58,327 nucleotides of DNA from Acephala macrosclerotiorum (Eukaryota; Ascomycota; Leotiomycetes; Helotiales; Mollisiaceae): the NCBI GenBank assembly GCA_014904845.1, contig MU119507.1:2905-61231 (forward strand). The letters run 5' to 3'. The position numbers and the translations under genes were made by a program. Shown piece after piece: positions 1-13,296 of the stretch. Below the pieces are notes generated by a model. It worked only from the letters and a program-made list of their open reading frames with translations, made no database searches and was not told the DNA's origin. The number at the start of each line of letters is the position of its first letter. Position 1 is the stretch's first letter.

Positions 1-367
1 AAAAAATTATTTTATATTATAATTAAATTATTAAATATTTTATATTATAAGAATTTAATTATATTTATTTTAATATAATAAAATAATAAAATTATTCTTT
101 AAAAATATAAAAATTTCTCGTATTTTTTTTGGTTTTTATATTAATAATCGTTATAATTTACAATAAAATCTCGAATATTTTTATAGTATTTTTTCTAGTA
201 ATATTAATTAATTATTCGATAATAATTTTTTTTTAATATATTCGAATTTATTATATAATTTAATTATAATTATTATATATTATTTTAAATCGTTTAAAAT
301 AAATTGAAATAAATAAAATTTAATAATCTTTTAAAAATAATTCGAATAATTATTATTAAATAAAATA

Positions 368-451
<84 letters not shown>

Positions 452-3200
452 TAATAATTTAAATAAATATTTTCATTTTATGTATTTATTTTTAATTATA
501 AACGATTTATTTTTAATTTTTCAATTAATTTTATATTTTTTAATCGAAATTAAAATTATTTTAATATAATTAAATTTAATTATAAAAAATTTATTAATTT
601 TTTTTTTTAATTATCGTTTTTTATTCGCGATTTTTTAAATAATTCGTTTATAATAATATAAATATTTTTTTTAATATATTTAATTTTGAAATCGAATAAT
701 TATATTTAAACGAATTAATAAATAATTAAAATATTAAAAAAAAATTATTATTACTCGATTTAATTAAATAACAAATATATTAATATTCGTTTTAAAAATA
801 AAATAAATACTATATAATTAAAATCGTAATTTGTAAAAACATTTTAAAAATTTGTAATATTTCTTTTTATTCTATTATAATTTGATTTAATAATATTTTA
901 AAATTTTAATTTATATCGATTTATTTATTAATAAAATTATAATAAATTTTATAAAACATTAAAATCGATATAAATTTGTTTTATAAAAATATTATAATAT
1001 TTTTTTTTATTTGAAAATTTCTTTTTTTTAATTAATCGATATAACGATTTAATAATAATATTAAAATACTAAATTTATATTTTATAATAAATATAAATTT
1101 TAATAAAAACTTTAATTTTAAAAATATTATTATATTTAATTTATTTTAAAATTTTAATAATTTTTATATTTTTAAAAAAAAGTTTTTTAAAATTATAAAT
1201 AAAATTAATAATAATTATTTTATTTTAATAAAATTATAATTCAAATTTTATATAAATTTAAATTTTTTTAATTCGATTTAACGTTTTATTTAAATTTTAA
1301 ATATATTTAAAAACGAATTAAAAAACTTTTAAAAATATTAATTTATTATTATAATTCGCATAAAAAATTTTAATTTTTATATTATTTAAAAATAATATTA
1401 CGATTTTAAAAAATACGTTTTTTAAAATTATTATAATAATTTTAACGAATTAAATTATAAAATTTAATTACTTTTTAAAATAATATTATAAAAATTATTA
1501 TATTTTTATTTCGAATATTTAAAATAAATTAATCTTATTTAAAAAAAAAATTATTAAAAAAATATAAAAATATTTAATAAATTTTTTTACAATTAAAAAT
1601 TAAAAATTTTAATAAAAATTATTTTTTTTTTTTAAATATTTTATAATTAAATCGTTTTTAAAATAATAAAAAAAGAATATTATTATATCGTATATTAAAT
1701 TATTTTAATATAAATAAATAAATTAATATTTTTATAAATTTTAAAAAAAAAATTAATTAAATATTATTTTTTTAAATTTTTATAATTAATTTTTAATAAA
1801 TTGTAATTTTTTTAATATTAAAACGATTTATAATAATAAATATTTCGTATATTTTTTAATATATTTTTAATATATTTTTTACGTTTTAAATCGTTTAAAT
1901 TAAATCGATAAATTATATTTTTTTAAATTTAAATTTATATATTATATTAATATTTATATTAAATAATTTTAAATTAAAATTATTTTTTTTATTCGAGTTT
2001 TTATTTTATTTTTATATTTAAAAAATTTTTAATTTCGTTTTTTTTAATAAAATAAAATAATTAATATTTTATATTATTTTTAAAATATATTTTTTTTAAT
2101 ATTTATATTTAAAAATAATAATATTATTATAAATCTTTTTTTTTTTTTTTTCGTTTTTTTATTAAAAAAAACGTTTTATAAAAAATCGAAAAAAATAATT
2201 TCATTTTTTATATTATTTTTTTTATATTATTTTTTTTAAATTAATAATATTTATTTTAATCGTATTTATTTCATATAAAATAATATTAAAAATAAAAAAA
2301 GAATTTATTAAAATATAAAAATCGTTTATAAATTTTAATATTATATTGTTTTCTAATAATATTAATATTTAAATTTTCACGTTATATTTTTTTTTTAATA
2401 TTTTTTCGATTTGAAAATATATACGAATATAATAATTTTTAGTAATTTAATATAAATAAAGAATTTTTTAAAAAAAATTATAATTATATAAATAAAATTA
2501 AAATTTTTAAAATTTCGAAATATATTAATTTACGAATTATTATTTTTATATTTAATTTATATTTTTATTATTATAATAAATAATTATTTTAAAAAAAAAT
2601 TTATATTATTTATAAAAAAAAAAATCTTATATTCGATTTCGTATTTAATTTTTATTTTTATAATTATTATTTCAACGAATTCGAAATTTTATTTAATAAT
2701 AATAAATAATTAAAAATTTTTAACGTTTATAATAATATTATTAAAATCTTAAATTTTATACGTAAAAATAATATAATACTTCGTATTAATATTTAATATT
2801 TCGTATATTTTATTTAAATTAATTAATTTAAATAAATTAAAATTTAATTTAAAAATAATAATATTTTTTTTTTAATTAATAATAAAAAATCGAATTTTAT
2901 AAAATTAATTTCGAATATTATAAAGTTTTTAATAATAAAAACAAATTAATTTATTTTTTTAAATATTTTATAAAAACTTTAAAAAAAAAATTTATAAAAT
3001 TAATAATTTTTAATATTTTTTTTATTATAACAATTTTAATATTTATTAAAATCAAATAATAAATATTATTTTTTTATTATTAATTAATAATTATTATAAT
3101 AAAATTTAATATTTTTAAAATATTAATAATTGATATATTTTTTTAGATTTTTAAAAATAATATTAAATTTTTAAAAAGTTTTTATAATAAAATTTTAAAA
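1..3200. other. AT-rich RIP-like DNA without genes
   Basis: Sequence is almost only A and T. The few C and G are mostly in CpG words such as tcga, acga and acgt, and no open reading frame of useful length exists on either strand. This is what is expected of repeat copies mutated by RIP (C-to-T, mainly at CpA). Apart from the ATT microsatellite I see no recognisable element boundary here. Confidence 0.8.
367..452. repeat. (ATT)n microsatellite
   Basis: Nearly uninterrupted ATT/TTA trinucleotide run of about 28 copies inside AT-rich DNA. It probably arose by slippage. Confidence 0.9.
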
Positions 3201-4500
3201 TATTTTTTTCGTTTTAAAAAAAAAAATTTATTTGATAATTTATTAAACGAATTAATAATAAACGAGTTTTTTTTATTTTTATTCGATATATATTTTATTT
3301 TATAAATCTCGTAAAAACGTTTTTACGAAAAATTATAAAGTTTTCGATTTTAATAATTTATTTTTATTTTGAATTTTAAATTAATAATTTTTAATTTAAA
3401 CGTTTTATAAATATTCAAAATTAATATAATTATTAAAATAAAATAATAATTTAAGATTTTATCAAATAATAAAATCGATAAATTAATAAGTTTTTTAGTA
3501 TTTAAAATAAAAATAATATTTTTTAAAATTTTCGTTTTTTATATTAAATTATTACGATTTATTTTATTAATTATAAATAATTATTACGATTATATTTATT
3601 AAAAAAAAAATTTTAAAATTTTCTTTGAAAATTATATAATTATAAAATTAAATTTTAGCGTTTTATTATTTTAATATTTTAAATAAAAATATATTTCTAA
3701 TAAAATATTATATTAAAAAAATATTTTTTAAGATTTTTATTTTTATATTTAATTATTATAATTAATTTAATCGATTTAAATTATTTTATTTAATATATAA
3801 TTTCAAAAAAAAATCTTTTGAAATTCTTTTTAAAAATTACGTAATTATATAATTAAAATAAAAATATTTTATTATTTTAGCGTTTTAAATAAAAACGTAT
3901 TTTTGAAATTTTATATTAAAATTTTTTTTTTAAAAATTTTCGGTTTTTATATTAAATTATTACGATCGATTTAATTAATTTAAATTATTTTATTTAATAT
4001 ATAATTTTAAAAAAAAACTTTTTAAAAATTTCTTTGAAAATTGTATAATTATAAAAATATTTAATACTTAAAAAATTTTAATATTTTTTATTAAAAAAAC
4101 GTATAACGATTTTAATATTTAAAATAAAAACGTATTTAAAATTTTTGCGATTATTATTTTTATTAAATACGATTATATTTTATTAATTTATATAATAACG
4201 AATTAATAAAATCGTTTAAAACTTAAAATTTAATAATATTTAATTGAGTTTCAATTTATTTATAAATTTTATATAATTTAAATTAATTAATAATTAAAAA
4301 TTATAAATTAATTATAATTGTAAAATTTTAATATTTTTTATTAGATCGATTATATATTAATTCGAAATTACGAAACTACGAAATTTTTAAATAAATTAAT
4401 TAAATAATTATATTTAAATACTTTAATTAAATTTGAATAAAATTATTTATCGTAAAAAGTATTAATATTACGTGTATATAAAAAAGTTAATATTAGTTTT
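3200..4500 (+). repeat. Dispersed repeat R, copy 1
   Basis: By eye this matches 24,600-25,730 in the same orientation over about 1.2 kb. Shared blocks include the aaacgaattaataataaa word near 3,245/24,667, ttcgttttttatattaaatt blocks, and a distal block with attaatattacgt followed by atataaaaaa near 4,465/25,657. The 3.4-4.2 kb part also holds internal tandem units of roughly 200-270 bp, each with atttaatatataattt followed by an A-run. Reverse-complement copies lie at about 30.5-31.2 and 34.4-35.15 kb. No coding capacity remains and the class is unknown. Confidence 0.65.
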
Positions 4501-4860
4501 TAAGTCATCTGTATTTTTCAAAGTGCTTCAAAATCTTTTTTTAGTACTATTGGCCCGCTTATTGGACCAATAGTAGTCAACGTTACAAGTCGATTTTTTT
4601 GACGTTATTAGCCCTTGGTAAAGGGCCAGAACTGGGCCAGTGGCGCCAGTAGAGCGTAGGCACGTGCCACTAAATAGTTCGTGCGAGAACACTAAAAATC
4701 TCGGCTGCGATCGGCTAAGTGCGGCACTTAAGGCTCGGCAGTCTTTTTATCTATTTACTTATCTATCTACTTATTTACTTACCCACCTACGTAATTACGC
4801 ACTACTACTATTTGTATTTAAATTTCTCAAAGTAAACTTTGCAAAATAAATCGATTAAAC
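4500..4860. other. GC-normal islet with hairpin, no gene
   Basis: A sharp return to normal base composition for about 350 bp. It contains an inverted repeat (TACTATTGG ... CCAATAGTA, about 4,544-4,574) and an imperfect tetranucleotide tract (ttac/ctat type, about 4,745-4,790). A 69-codon frame at 4,640-4,849 is mostly this tract and looks non-coding. The islet continues directly from repeat R and may be its least mutated end or an unrelated remnant. Confidence 0.5.
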
Positions 4861-5195
4861 GATTTAAATCAATCAATTATAATGAGTTAATAGAGTAATA
4901 GAATTTCGAGTATTATTCGTGTACGAGAATATTAAAAAATCGATATTAAAATGCGATCGCTAAAATTGCCGCAAATAAATCATCAAAAAATACTAAAAAT
5001 AATTTTTACGATAATTTCAATTATTTGCATTATAATAACTATTGATCGAATTCTTAAAAAAAAAAAATTATTAAAATGCGTTTAATTAATTTTATAAAAA
5101 TATTAAAAAATATTAAAATTTTTATAAATAAAATAATTTAATAACGTCGATTTAATTCTTTTAGCGCTATTATAATATTATTAGTTTTTGCGAGT

Positions 5196-5370
5196 ATTAA
5201 TAATAATTGATTAATATTATAATAACGTTATTATAATATTAATAATAATTGATTAATATTATAATAATATTATTATAATATTAATAATAATTAATTAATA
5301 TTATAATAACGTTATTATAATATTAATAATAATTGATTAATATTATAATAATATTATTATAATATTAATA
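5196..5370. repeat. 42-bp tandem repeat, four units, alternating variants
   Basis: Four perfect-period units start at 5,196, 5,238, 5,280 and 5,322, and a partial fifth starts at 5,364. Each carries a palindromic core. The core centre alternates AACGTT, AATATT, AACGTT, AATATT, so the real unit may be an 84-bp dimer. One further G/A difference marks unit 3. Confidence 0.85.
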
Positions 5371-5399
5371 ATAATTTATTATTATTATTAATATTAAAT

Positions 5400-7490
5400 T
5401 TAATTCGATAATTTTTTAATAAAAAATTTTTTTATTAATAATCAAATAAATAATTAATAAAATTATTATTTTAAATTTTTATTTTTCGATTAATTTATAT
5501 TTATTTTTTTTTTGTTTTTTATTTTAAATATTTTTTTTTATTTTTATTTTTTATTAAAAGTTTTTTTATATATTTTTATTTTTATTTCTCGATTTATTTA
5601 TTATTATTATATTTATTAATAATTTTTTATAAAAATTATTAATAATCGTTTTATTAAAATTTTAAACGTTAATATTATTATTATTAAAAATATATAATAA
5701 TAAATTCGATTTTTTTAAATATAAATAATCGCGAAAATTAATTATAATTTTAAAAATTATAATATTATTAATCGTTTTTTTAATAATAATATTTATAATT
5801 AATTAATTTATTTATAAATAAATAATAATTTACGAAAAAATAATTAATATAAAAATCGTTTTTTTTATTTTTTTATTCGTTTAAAATACTCGAAATAATA
5901 TTATTCGTTTTATTAATTATTATATATAACGTTAATTTTTATTATATTTTTTTAAACGATTAATAATATATTTTATAAAAATTTAATCGATATTAAATTA
6001 TATAAAATTTTATATTATTATATTTTTTTCACTTATAATTAAAAAATTTTTTATTTATATTTTTATAAAAAAATAAATTAATTTTAATTTATAAAAATTA
6101 TAATATTATTTAATTTTTAAAATATTTATCGAGTTTTTTAAATTTAAATAATACATAAAATCGAAAATTGAAATTCGATATAAATTTTTTTTATAAATAA
6201 TTCGAATAAAATAAAAAATAATAAATTATTAATTATATTTAAAATTATTTTTTATATTATAATATTTAAATATTTTTATCGAATTTTTAAATATTTTAAA
6301 TTGTTAATTTTATTATATTAATTTTTTTTTTTATATTTATATATAATAATTATTTTTTCGTATATTTTATTATAATTATAAATAAATATTTTTATTGATT
6401 TATAATCGATTTTTTTAAAAATTCGTTTTTTAATATATATTGAAAATTCTTTTTATAAATTCGCGTTTTTAATATTATTTATTTAATTTATTTCATTTAA
6501 TTAATTTTTTAAATATTCGATTGAATTAATTTATATACGTTTTTATTATTAAAAATTGTTTTATAAATTAATCGATAATTTTATATAAAATTTTTATATT
6601 TATTTAATAATATTTTTAATTATATTCGTAAAAAATTTTTTTTAAAACGTTATAAAATTCTTTTTTAAAAAATTTTTAATATTATATTTTAATATAAATC
6701 GAATTTATTTTTTATAAATCGAATTAATATATTATAAATATTGTATTTTTTTAATTTTTAAAGCAATTTTATAATTTTCGTATATATTATTATATTATTT
6801 TAAAAAAAATTATAATATTATTTTTTTTAAATTAAAATATTTTAAAATTTTTAAAAGAAATATTAATAATTTTAATATAAATATATATTTTTTAAAGTTT
6901 TATATTTTTAAAAAATTATTTTTATTATTTATAAAAAATTTCTTAAAAAAAATCAATAATATAATTAAAATAAAATATTTTTTATTAAAAAAAAATATTT
7001 TTTAATACAAATAATTTATTAATTTTAATTTTTAAATTGAAAATTAATTTAATAATTTAAAAATACGAATTTTCGAATTATTATTTTTAAAAATTAATTT
7101 TTATTTATATTGTTTGTTTATAAAAAAAAATTTATTTTAATTTTTATTTAAAATTTTATTTGTTTATTTTTTTAATAAAATATATTTTTTAAATAAATAT
7201 TTTTTTAATTAATTTTTTTCAATTAAAAATTTTTATTTCAATTTTTTTTATATTATTTTTTAAAATTCGATATTTATTTTAATTTTATTATTTTAATTTT
7301 ATTATTTTAATTTAAAAACAATTATAAACGATTTACGAATTGCAATTTTTAAAAAAAATTAAAATTAAAATATAAAATAATAAAACAATTTCATTTTTTA
7401 ATATTATAAATTTTTTTTTTATATTTTAATTTCTATTGAAAATAAAATTAATTATTATAAATAATTATTATAAATATATATATATATTTT
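5400..7490. other. AT-rich RIP-like DNA, nothing recognised
   Basis: No frames, no clear repeat boundary. It may include further decayed parts of the minus-strand LTR element that is recognisable from about 7.5 kb onward, but I could not align it convincingly. Confidence 0.6.
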
Positions 7491-7499
7491 TTTTTATAT

Positions 7500-9966
7500 T
7501 CGTTTTAATATTAATTATTAATATATTTAATTAAAAATTTTTATTTATTTTTTATAATATTAAAAATTAAAATTAATCGATAATTATTATTTTTACGATT
7601 TTATTATTTAATATAATTTTTTAAAAAATTTTAAACGAATATCAATTTTTAAATATAAATATTAAAATTTTATTAAATAATTATAATAATAAATTAAAAA
7701 ATTTTTTTATAATAATATAATAAATAAATTAATCGTTTAAAATAATTATTATTTAAATATTATTAATTTTTTTAAATTTAATAAAAAAAATTTGATTTAC
7801 GTTTTTTATTTTTATATTTATTAACAATTAATCGATTTTTTTAATTTTATTATTTTTTAAAAAAAAATTATATTTTCGTATTTAATTAAAAAAATTTAAT
7901 AAAAAATTATTATAATATTATAATTAATAATATTTTAAACGTATTATCGAAATTTAAAATATATTTATTATTATTTTTTTATTATATATTTTATTAATTA
8001 ATAATTTAATTTATTATAAATATGAAAAATTTTTTAATAAAATTCTTTTTAGTAATTACGATTCACGTAATAATAATTATTATTTCGAAATATTTTTTTA
8101 TTTTTTTTATCGTATTAAAAAAATCGAAAAATCGAAATTAATTTATATTTATATTTTTTATCGCGTTTTTCGTATATTCGATCGATTTAATTTTAATTGA
8201 TTTTATTATAATTTTTTTAATTTTTTTGAAAATTATAATTAGAATTATTATTATATTATTATATTTTTTATAAACGTATTATAATATTAATCGCGAATCG
8301 TAATTTAATATAAACGTTTTTAAACGTATTTATAAATTTATAAAACGTAAAATTATATTTTATACGATATTCATTTAATAAATTATATTAAATTTATTAA
8401 AATTAATCGAAAAATAATTAAAAATATTTTAATTTGATTTTCGATTAATTAATAATAATAATTCGTAGTAGTATAATTTCTTTTTGTGATTTTATTATAA
8501 TAAAATAAATTCGTACGATTTTTAAATATAATAAAAAATATTTTATTATATTAATTTTTTAGTAATTTAATTTTAAAATAATAATCGTAAAAAATTTATA
8601 ATTTAATATTGAAAATATTAAATAATTTTTTATTGTATTTTTTATTATTATTAATATATATTTTTATTAAATTCGTAAATAATTTTATTAGTATATTTTA
8701 TAAAAATTGAAAATTATTATATTAAAAATTGTCGTTTAATCGAGTATTTTAAATAATATTTTTTTAATATTAATCGAATTTTATTTAAAAGAAATATAAA
8801 ATTTATTATTATTTATTAATTAATTTATTATTATTTTTTTTGATTTATAATAATTTTTTTAAATATTTTTATAATTTGTTTTTTATTTATATAAAATAGT
8901 TTATAATTTTTAAATAAAAATTAATATTATTTTAAAAAACGTATTTTTCGTTTATTTATTAAAATTATTTTTAAAGTATTTTTATATAATATAATTCGTA
9001 TATTTATTTTATTTGTAATATTTAATATTAAATATAATAAATATATTAATTATTATTTTATTTAAATTTTTATTTTTTGTATTAATTAATAAATTTTATA
9101 TTTTATTTCTTTAAATATTATTTCGAAAAATAAAAAATAAATAATTTTATAAATAATTTTATAAATAATTTTATAAACGATTTAAATATTTTAATAAAAA
9201 TAAAAAATAAAAACGAATAAAAAATAAATATAAAAACGAATACAAAAACGAATAAAAAAACGAATAAACGTTTTTAAAAAATAAATATTTTTAATAAACG
9301 TTTAATTAAACGTTTATAATAAATATTTTTATAAAACGTTTTTCGATAATAATTCGTAGAAATTTCATATAATCGTAATATAATATCGATATATTATTCG
9401 ATCGATTAATTCGAAATTAAAAATTAAAACTAATATCGATTTAATACGATATTTAAAATCAAATAATAAATATAATAATTTAATTAATTATTTAATCGAA
9501 TCTTTTATAAAATAATATTATTTTATATAATAAACATAAACTCGAATTAATTATTTAAAAGTATAAACTTTTTTATAATTGATTTTTTTAAGTTTTTAAA
9601 AAATAATTAAATATTTCAATTTCGTTTTTATAAAAAAAATAATAAAATCTTTTTATAATTCGATAATTTTTAATAATATTCGATTGAAATTTTTTAATAT
9701 TTTTAATTTATTATATTTCGTTTTTTTTAATAAATTTTTATTAATTCGTAATTGAAAATAATTATTAATTAATATTAATATTATATTAAAAATATTATAT
9801 TATTAATAATATAATCTAAATATACGTATTAATTTATAATTGAATAAATTATATAAAAAACGAAATTCGAAATATAAAATTTTTATTTCGAAAATAAAAA
9901 TAAAATAATATTAATTATATACGATTTCGAATTATACGTAAATATTATATAATATTTATTTCGATA
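7500..9966 (-). mobile_element. Decayed LTR retrotransposon fragment, minus-strand copy
   Basis: The reverse complement of this stretch aligns by eye with 40,062-43,050, the 5' part of the plus-strand LTR element. The LTR is at 9,773-9,966 and internal sequence follows leftward. Clear anchors are the cgtatattcgatcgattt block near 8,170, the array of aaacgaat words near 9,210-9,270, and the LTR end ...tttcgata at 9,966. No second LTR was found to the left, so the copy is truncated or too decayed to follow. No coding frame survives. Confidence 0.7.
9773..9966 (-). repeat. LTR of the minus-strand element copy
   Basis: Matches the reverse complement of the 225-bp LTR at 40,062-40,286 with an internal deletion of about 30 bp. 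Both termini are recognisable: tattaatatt on the left and ttcgata on the right. Confidence 0.7.
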
Positions 9967-10559
9967 TTATTATAAAATTAATATATTAATTTTTTTAATA
10001 ATATTTAAAAATCGTATTAATTTATTTTATTATTAAAAATTTATTAAATAAATTAAATAAAAATTAATATTTTATTAAAAATATATATAATTATTTAAAA
10101 TATTTTAAAATTTAAAATTAATTTTTAAAATATATAATATAATAATTATAATTTTTATAATAATATTATAATATTATTTATTAATAATTTTAAAAGAATT
10201 AATAAATAATTATAAACGATTTTTTAAAATTTTTAAAATTAATTAATTATTTTATATTATATTTAAATAAATTAAAATTTATTTTTAATATTATTAATTC
10301 GTTTATTAAACTAATAATAATTAATATTATAAATCGATTTTTTTAATATTATTAATTTTTAATAAAAAATTAAAATTAAATTAATAATATTAATAAACGT
10401 AAATACATATTATTAAATAATTTATATAAAAATATTAAAAACTCGATTATAATTAATTAAATATAATAAAAATTTTATTTATTAATTTATATAATTATAT
10501 ATTATTATTTATATTTATATTTACGTTTTTTAAAATAAAATAATTAAAATATATTTTAT

Positions 10560-11140
10560 TAAATAATAAAATTAATAAATTTTTTAATATTTAAAATAAA
10601 AACGTATTTATTATAAAATTTTATATTAAAAATTTTTTTTTTAAATTTTTCGTTTTTTATATTAAATTATTATAATCGATTTAATTAATTTAAATAATTA
10701 TTTTTAATATATATTTTAAAAATTATATAATTAAATTTTAAAATTTTTTTTAAAATTTTCGTTTTTTATATTTAATTATTATAATTAATTTAATTAATTT
10801 AAATTATTTTATTTAATATATATTTTTTAAAAATTATATAATTATAAAAATATTCAATATTTAAATATTATAATTAATTTAATTAATATAATTTTTTTTA
10901 TTTAATATATAATTTTAAAAAAAAACTTTTTAAAAATTTCGTTTTTATATTTAATTATTATAATTAATTTAATTAATTTAAATTTAAAATTAAAAACGTT
11001 TTAAAACTTTTATTAAAAATTATATAATTGTAAAAATATTTAATATTAAATAAATATTTTAATCTTTTAAATAAAAAAATATTTTTAATTAAATTTTATA
11101 TTAAAAAAACTTTTTTTAAAATTATTATATAATATTAAAT
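10560..11140 (+). repeat. Dispersed repeat R, partial copy
   Basis: Several units of the repeat R internal tandem block are visible: ttcgttttttatattaaatt, then attataatcgatttaatt, then atttaatatata followed by A/T runs. The orientation is that of 3.2-4.5 kb. The copy is more degraded than the others, with fewer CpG left. Confidence 0.5.
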
Positions 11141-12470
11141 ATTATAATATAATTAAAATTAAAATTTATATTTATTAATATAAAAATATATTTAATAAAT
11201 TTTTATTTTTTAAAATTATTAATATTAATATATTATTTAAACGTATTATATTTTATATAATTTTAATAAATGTTTTTTTTTAAAATAAAAATAAATTTAA
11301 AATTTATAATTTAATTAATTTAATAAAATAATAATAATAATAATTATTTAAAAATATTATATTATTTATTAAATTAATAACGTTTTGTAAATAAAAAATA
11401 ATTAAAATATATAAATTTAAAATATTAATTTTTTAAATAAAAAATATTAAAATTTTTAATTATATATATATATATATATTTAATATATTTTTAATTATAA
11501 TTTAAATATTTTATTTTATTTTATTTTATTCGATTATATATATAAAATATATATTGAAAATTTTTAAAATTTAAAATTTAAAATATAATCGTATTAATTT
11601 AATTAAATTTAAAATTATATTATCGTATTTTAATACAAATATTAAAAAATTTATATTTAAATTTTATAATAATATATTTTATTACGCGTTTAATAAAATT
11701 TTATAATATAAAAAATTTTATATATAAAATTTTAAATATTTTAATTTTAATATATTTAAAAAATTTAAAACGTTTAAAACTCGTTTAAAAAATTTAAAAA
11801 ATTTAATTAAACGAATTTAATTTAATTATAATTTAATAAATTCGATAAATAATATTTTAAATTAAAATTAATTAAATAAAAAATAACGCGTTAATTTAAT
11901 TATTATCGAATTTTCAATTAAATTAAAAAATATATTTTTATTTTATATTATAATAAAAAAAAATTTATATTTTTAATTTTAATAAATATATTTATATAAA
12001 AATTTATAAAAATTAATAAATAAAAATAAAAATAATAAAATAATATTAATTTAATTTTTTATTATTTAATATATTAATTAATAAATTATTATTATTTTTA
12101 TTTTTATTTTTATTTTTATTTTTTAAATTTATATTAATAAATTTAATTTAATTAAAAATTAAATAATAATTTATTTTTTTAAATTTTTTAAATCGTATTA
12201 TTTTTAAAATTTAAAATTTAATAATATAATTAACGTTTAATATATTTTATATATATAATTAAAACTTTTAATATTTTTTATTTAAAAAATATTATTTAAA
12301 TAATATATAATTAATATTTTTATTAAATTTTTTAAAAAAAATATATATATATATTATTATAAAACGTATAATATTTATTATAAAAATTAATTTTTAATAA
12401 AATTTTTAATTATTTATTATAAAAAATAAATATAAATTAATAATAAAAAATTAAAAAATTATAATAATTT
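11140..12470. other. AT-rich RIP-like DNA up to island 1
   Basis: No genes or clear repeats. The switch to normal composition at about 12,470-12,480 is abrupt. It lies just downstream (in gene sense) of the STAND-type exon and probably marks where that gene was destroyed. Confidence 0.7.
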
Positions 12471-12592
12471 AAAGCAAACTAGTAAAAATTAAGCGAAGTG
12501 GCCGACAAAGAATAGTAACCGAGAGAAGAGAAATCTTATTCCGGTTTTTTGTTTTTATTATTGCTTTTTGAACCAAATGGGCCTAGGCTGCG

Positions 12593-12829
12593 TTACATGG
12601 CGATCTTGGCATTGAGAAAATTCTTTGCCGTGACATGGAACCCGACTTCATATTGACTAATGAGATTTCCGAGATTAGTAAGGATCGAGCTGATGAGAGC
12701 TAGGTCGCTGGATAATGCATTGATTTGCGTCTCAGCTCGTGAATAGGATGTGCGGAGGGTAATCACGAGTGAGGCTCCGAACGAGGCGATGCCCAAGATC
12801 AAGGCCCCAAGTCCGATTGCTTCCGCCAT
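12593..12829 (-). pseudogene. Truncated STAND/NACHT-type N-terminal domain exon
   Basis: The 78-residue product begins MAEAIGLGALILGIASFG. It continues with a helical stretch (residues about 30-62, ...LSSDLALISSILTNLGNLI) of the kind that opens many fungal STAND/NLR-like proteins and related N-terminal domains. Normally several hundred residues follow. Here the frame ends at TAA after ...NAKIAM. The bases GTAACG overlapping the stop could be a 5' splice site, so this may be exon 1 of a larger gene. Within about 110 bp the sequence enters RIP-like AT-rich DNA, so the remainder is lost or unreadable. A TATA box sits about 80 bp upstream. The family call is fold-level recognition only. Without an effector or NTPase domain the function is unknown. 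Confidence 0.55.
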
Positions 12830-12905
12830 CTAGGGATTAAGGGGGCCGCATGCTGGGTGCAAATCATCGGAAACAGAGCGATGGAGAGCATGACGGATGA
12901 GCTGG

Positions 12906-12913
12906 GGATTTAT
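12906..12913 (-). promoter_or_regulatory. TATA box of the STAND-type fragment
   Basis: Reads CTATAAAT on the minus strand, about 80 bp upstream of the ATG at 12,829. This spacing is plausible for a fungal promoter with a short leader. Confidence 0.5.
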
Positions 12914-13296
12914 AGAAATGAAGAAAAGATGTTGGAGGGGCTGAATCGCGAGGCTGGAGAGGCTGCAAAACAGCCAATCATAGCAGCTCCCATGTTTCAA
13001 ATCCTTGCCATATACTCTGCATGACCGATGCTGGTAGGAGTAATGCTATTCATGTCGTGTTACGATGAATACCTTCATGCGCAATGAGTGACCTTGCTTC
13101 GGGGTCCATATTGTGGCTTTATAAAAAGGAGCGACCAGATGTCAAAGTTGCGCTTTATCGCCTGCGTCCCCCAAAGGCCGCCAGGCGAAGTTCGTTGGGA
13201 TTGTTCATTATTCAAGATATAACAAGTAATATAAACTCTAAACGCCAACGAAAAATCGCACTAAAGAAAGAAAATTCAACGCGAAAGTCATTTGCT

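Noticed and set aside
4640..4849. 69-codon frame in the 4.5-kb islet
   Set aside because: Its second half is the tetranucleotide repeat tract translated (YLFTYLSTYLLT). No homology-like character.
5196..5370. CRISPR-like array
   Set aside because: Units are contiguous with no spacers, and the context is eukaryotic.
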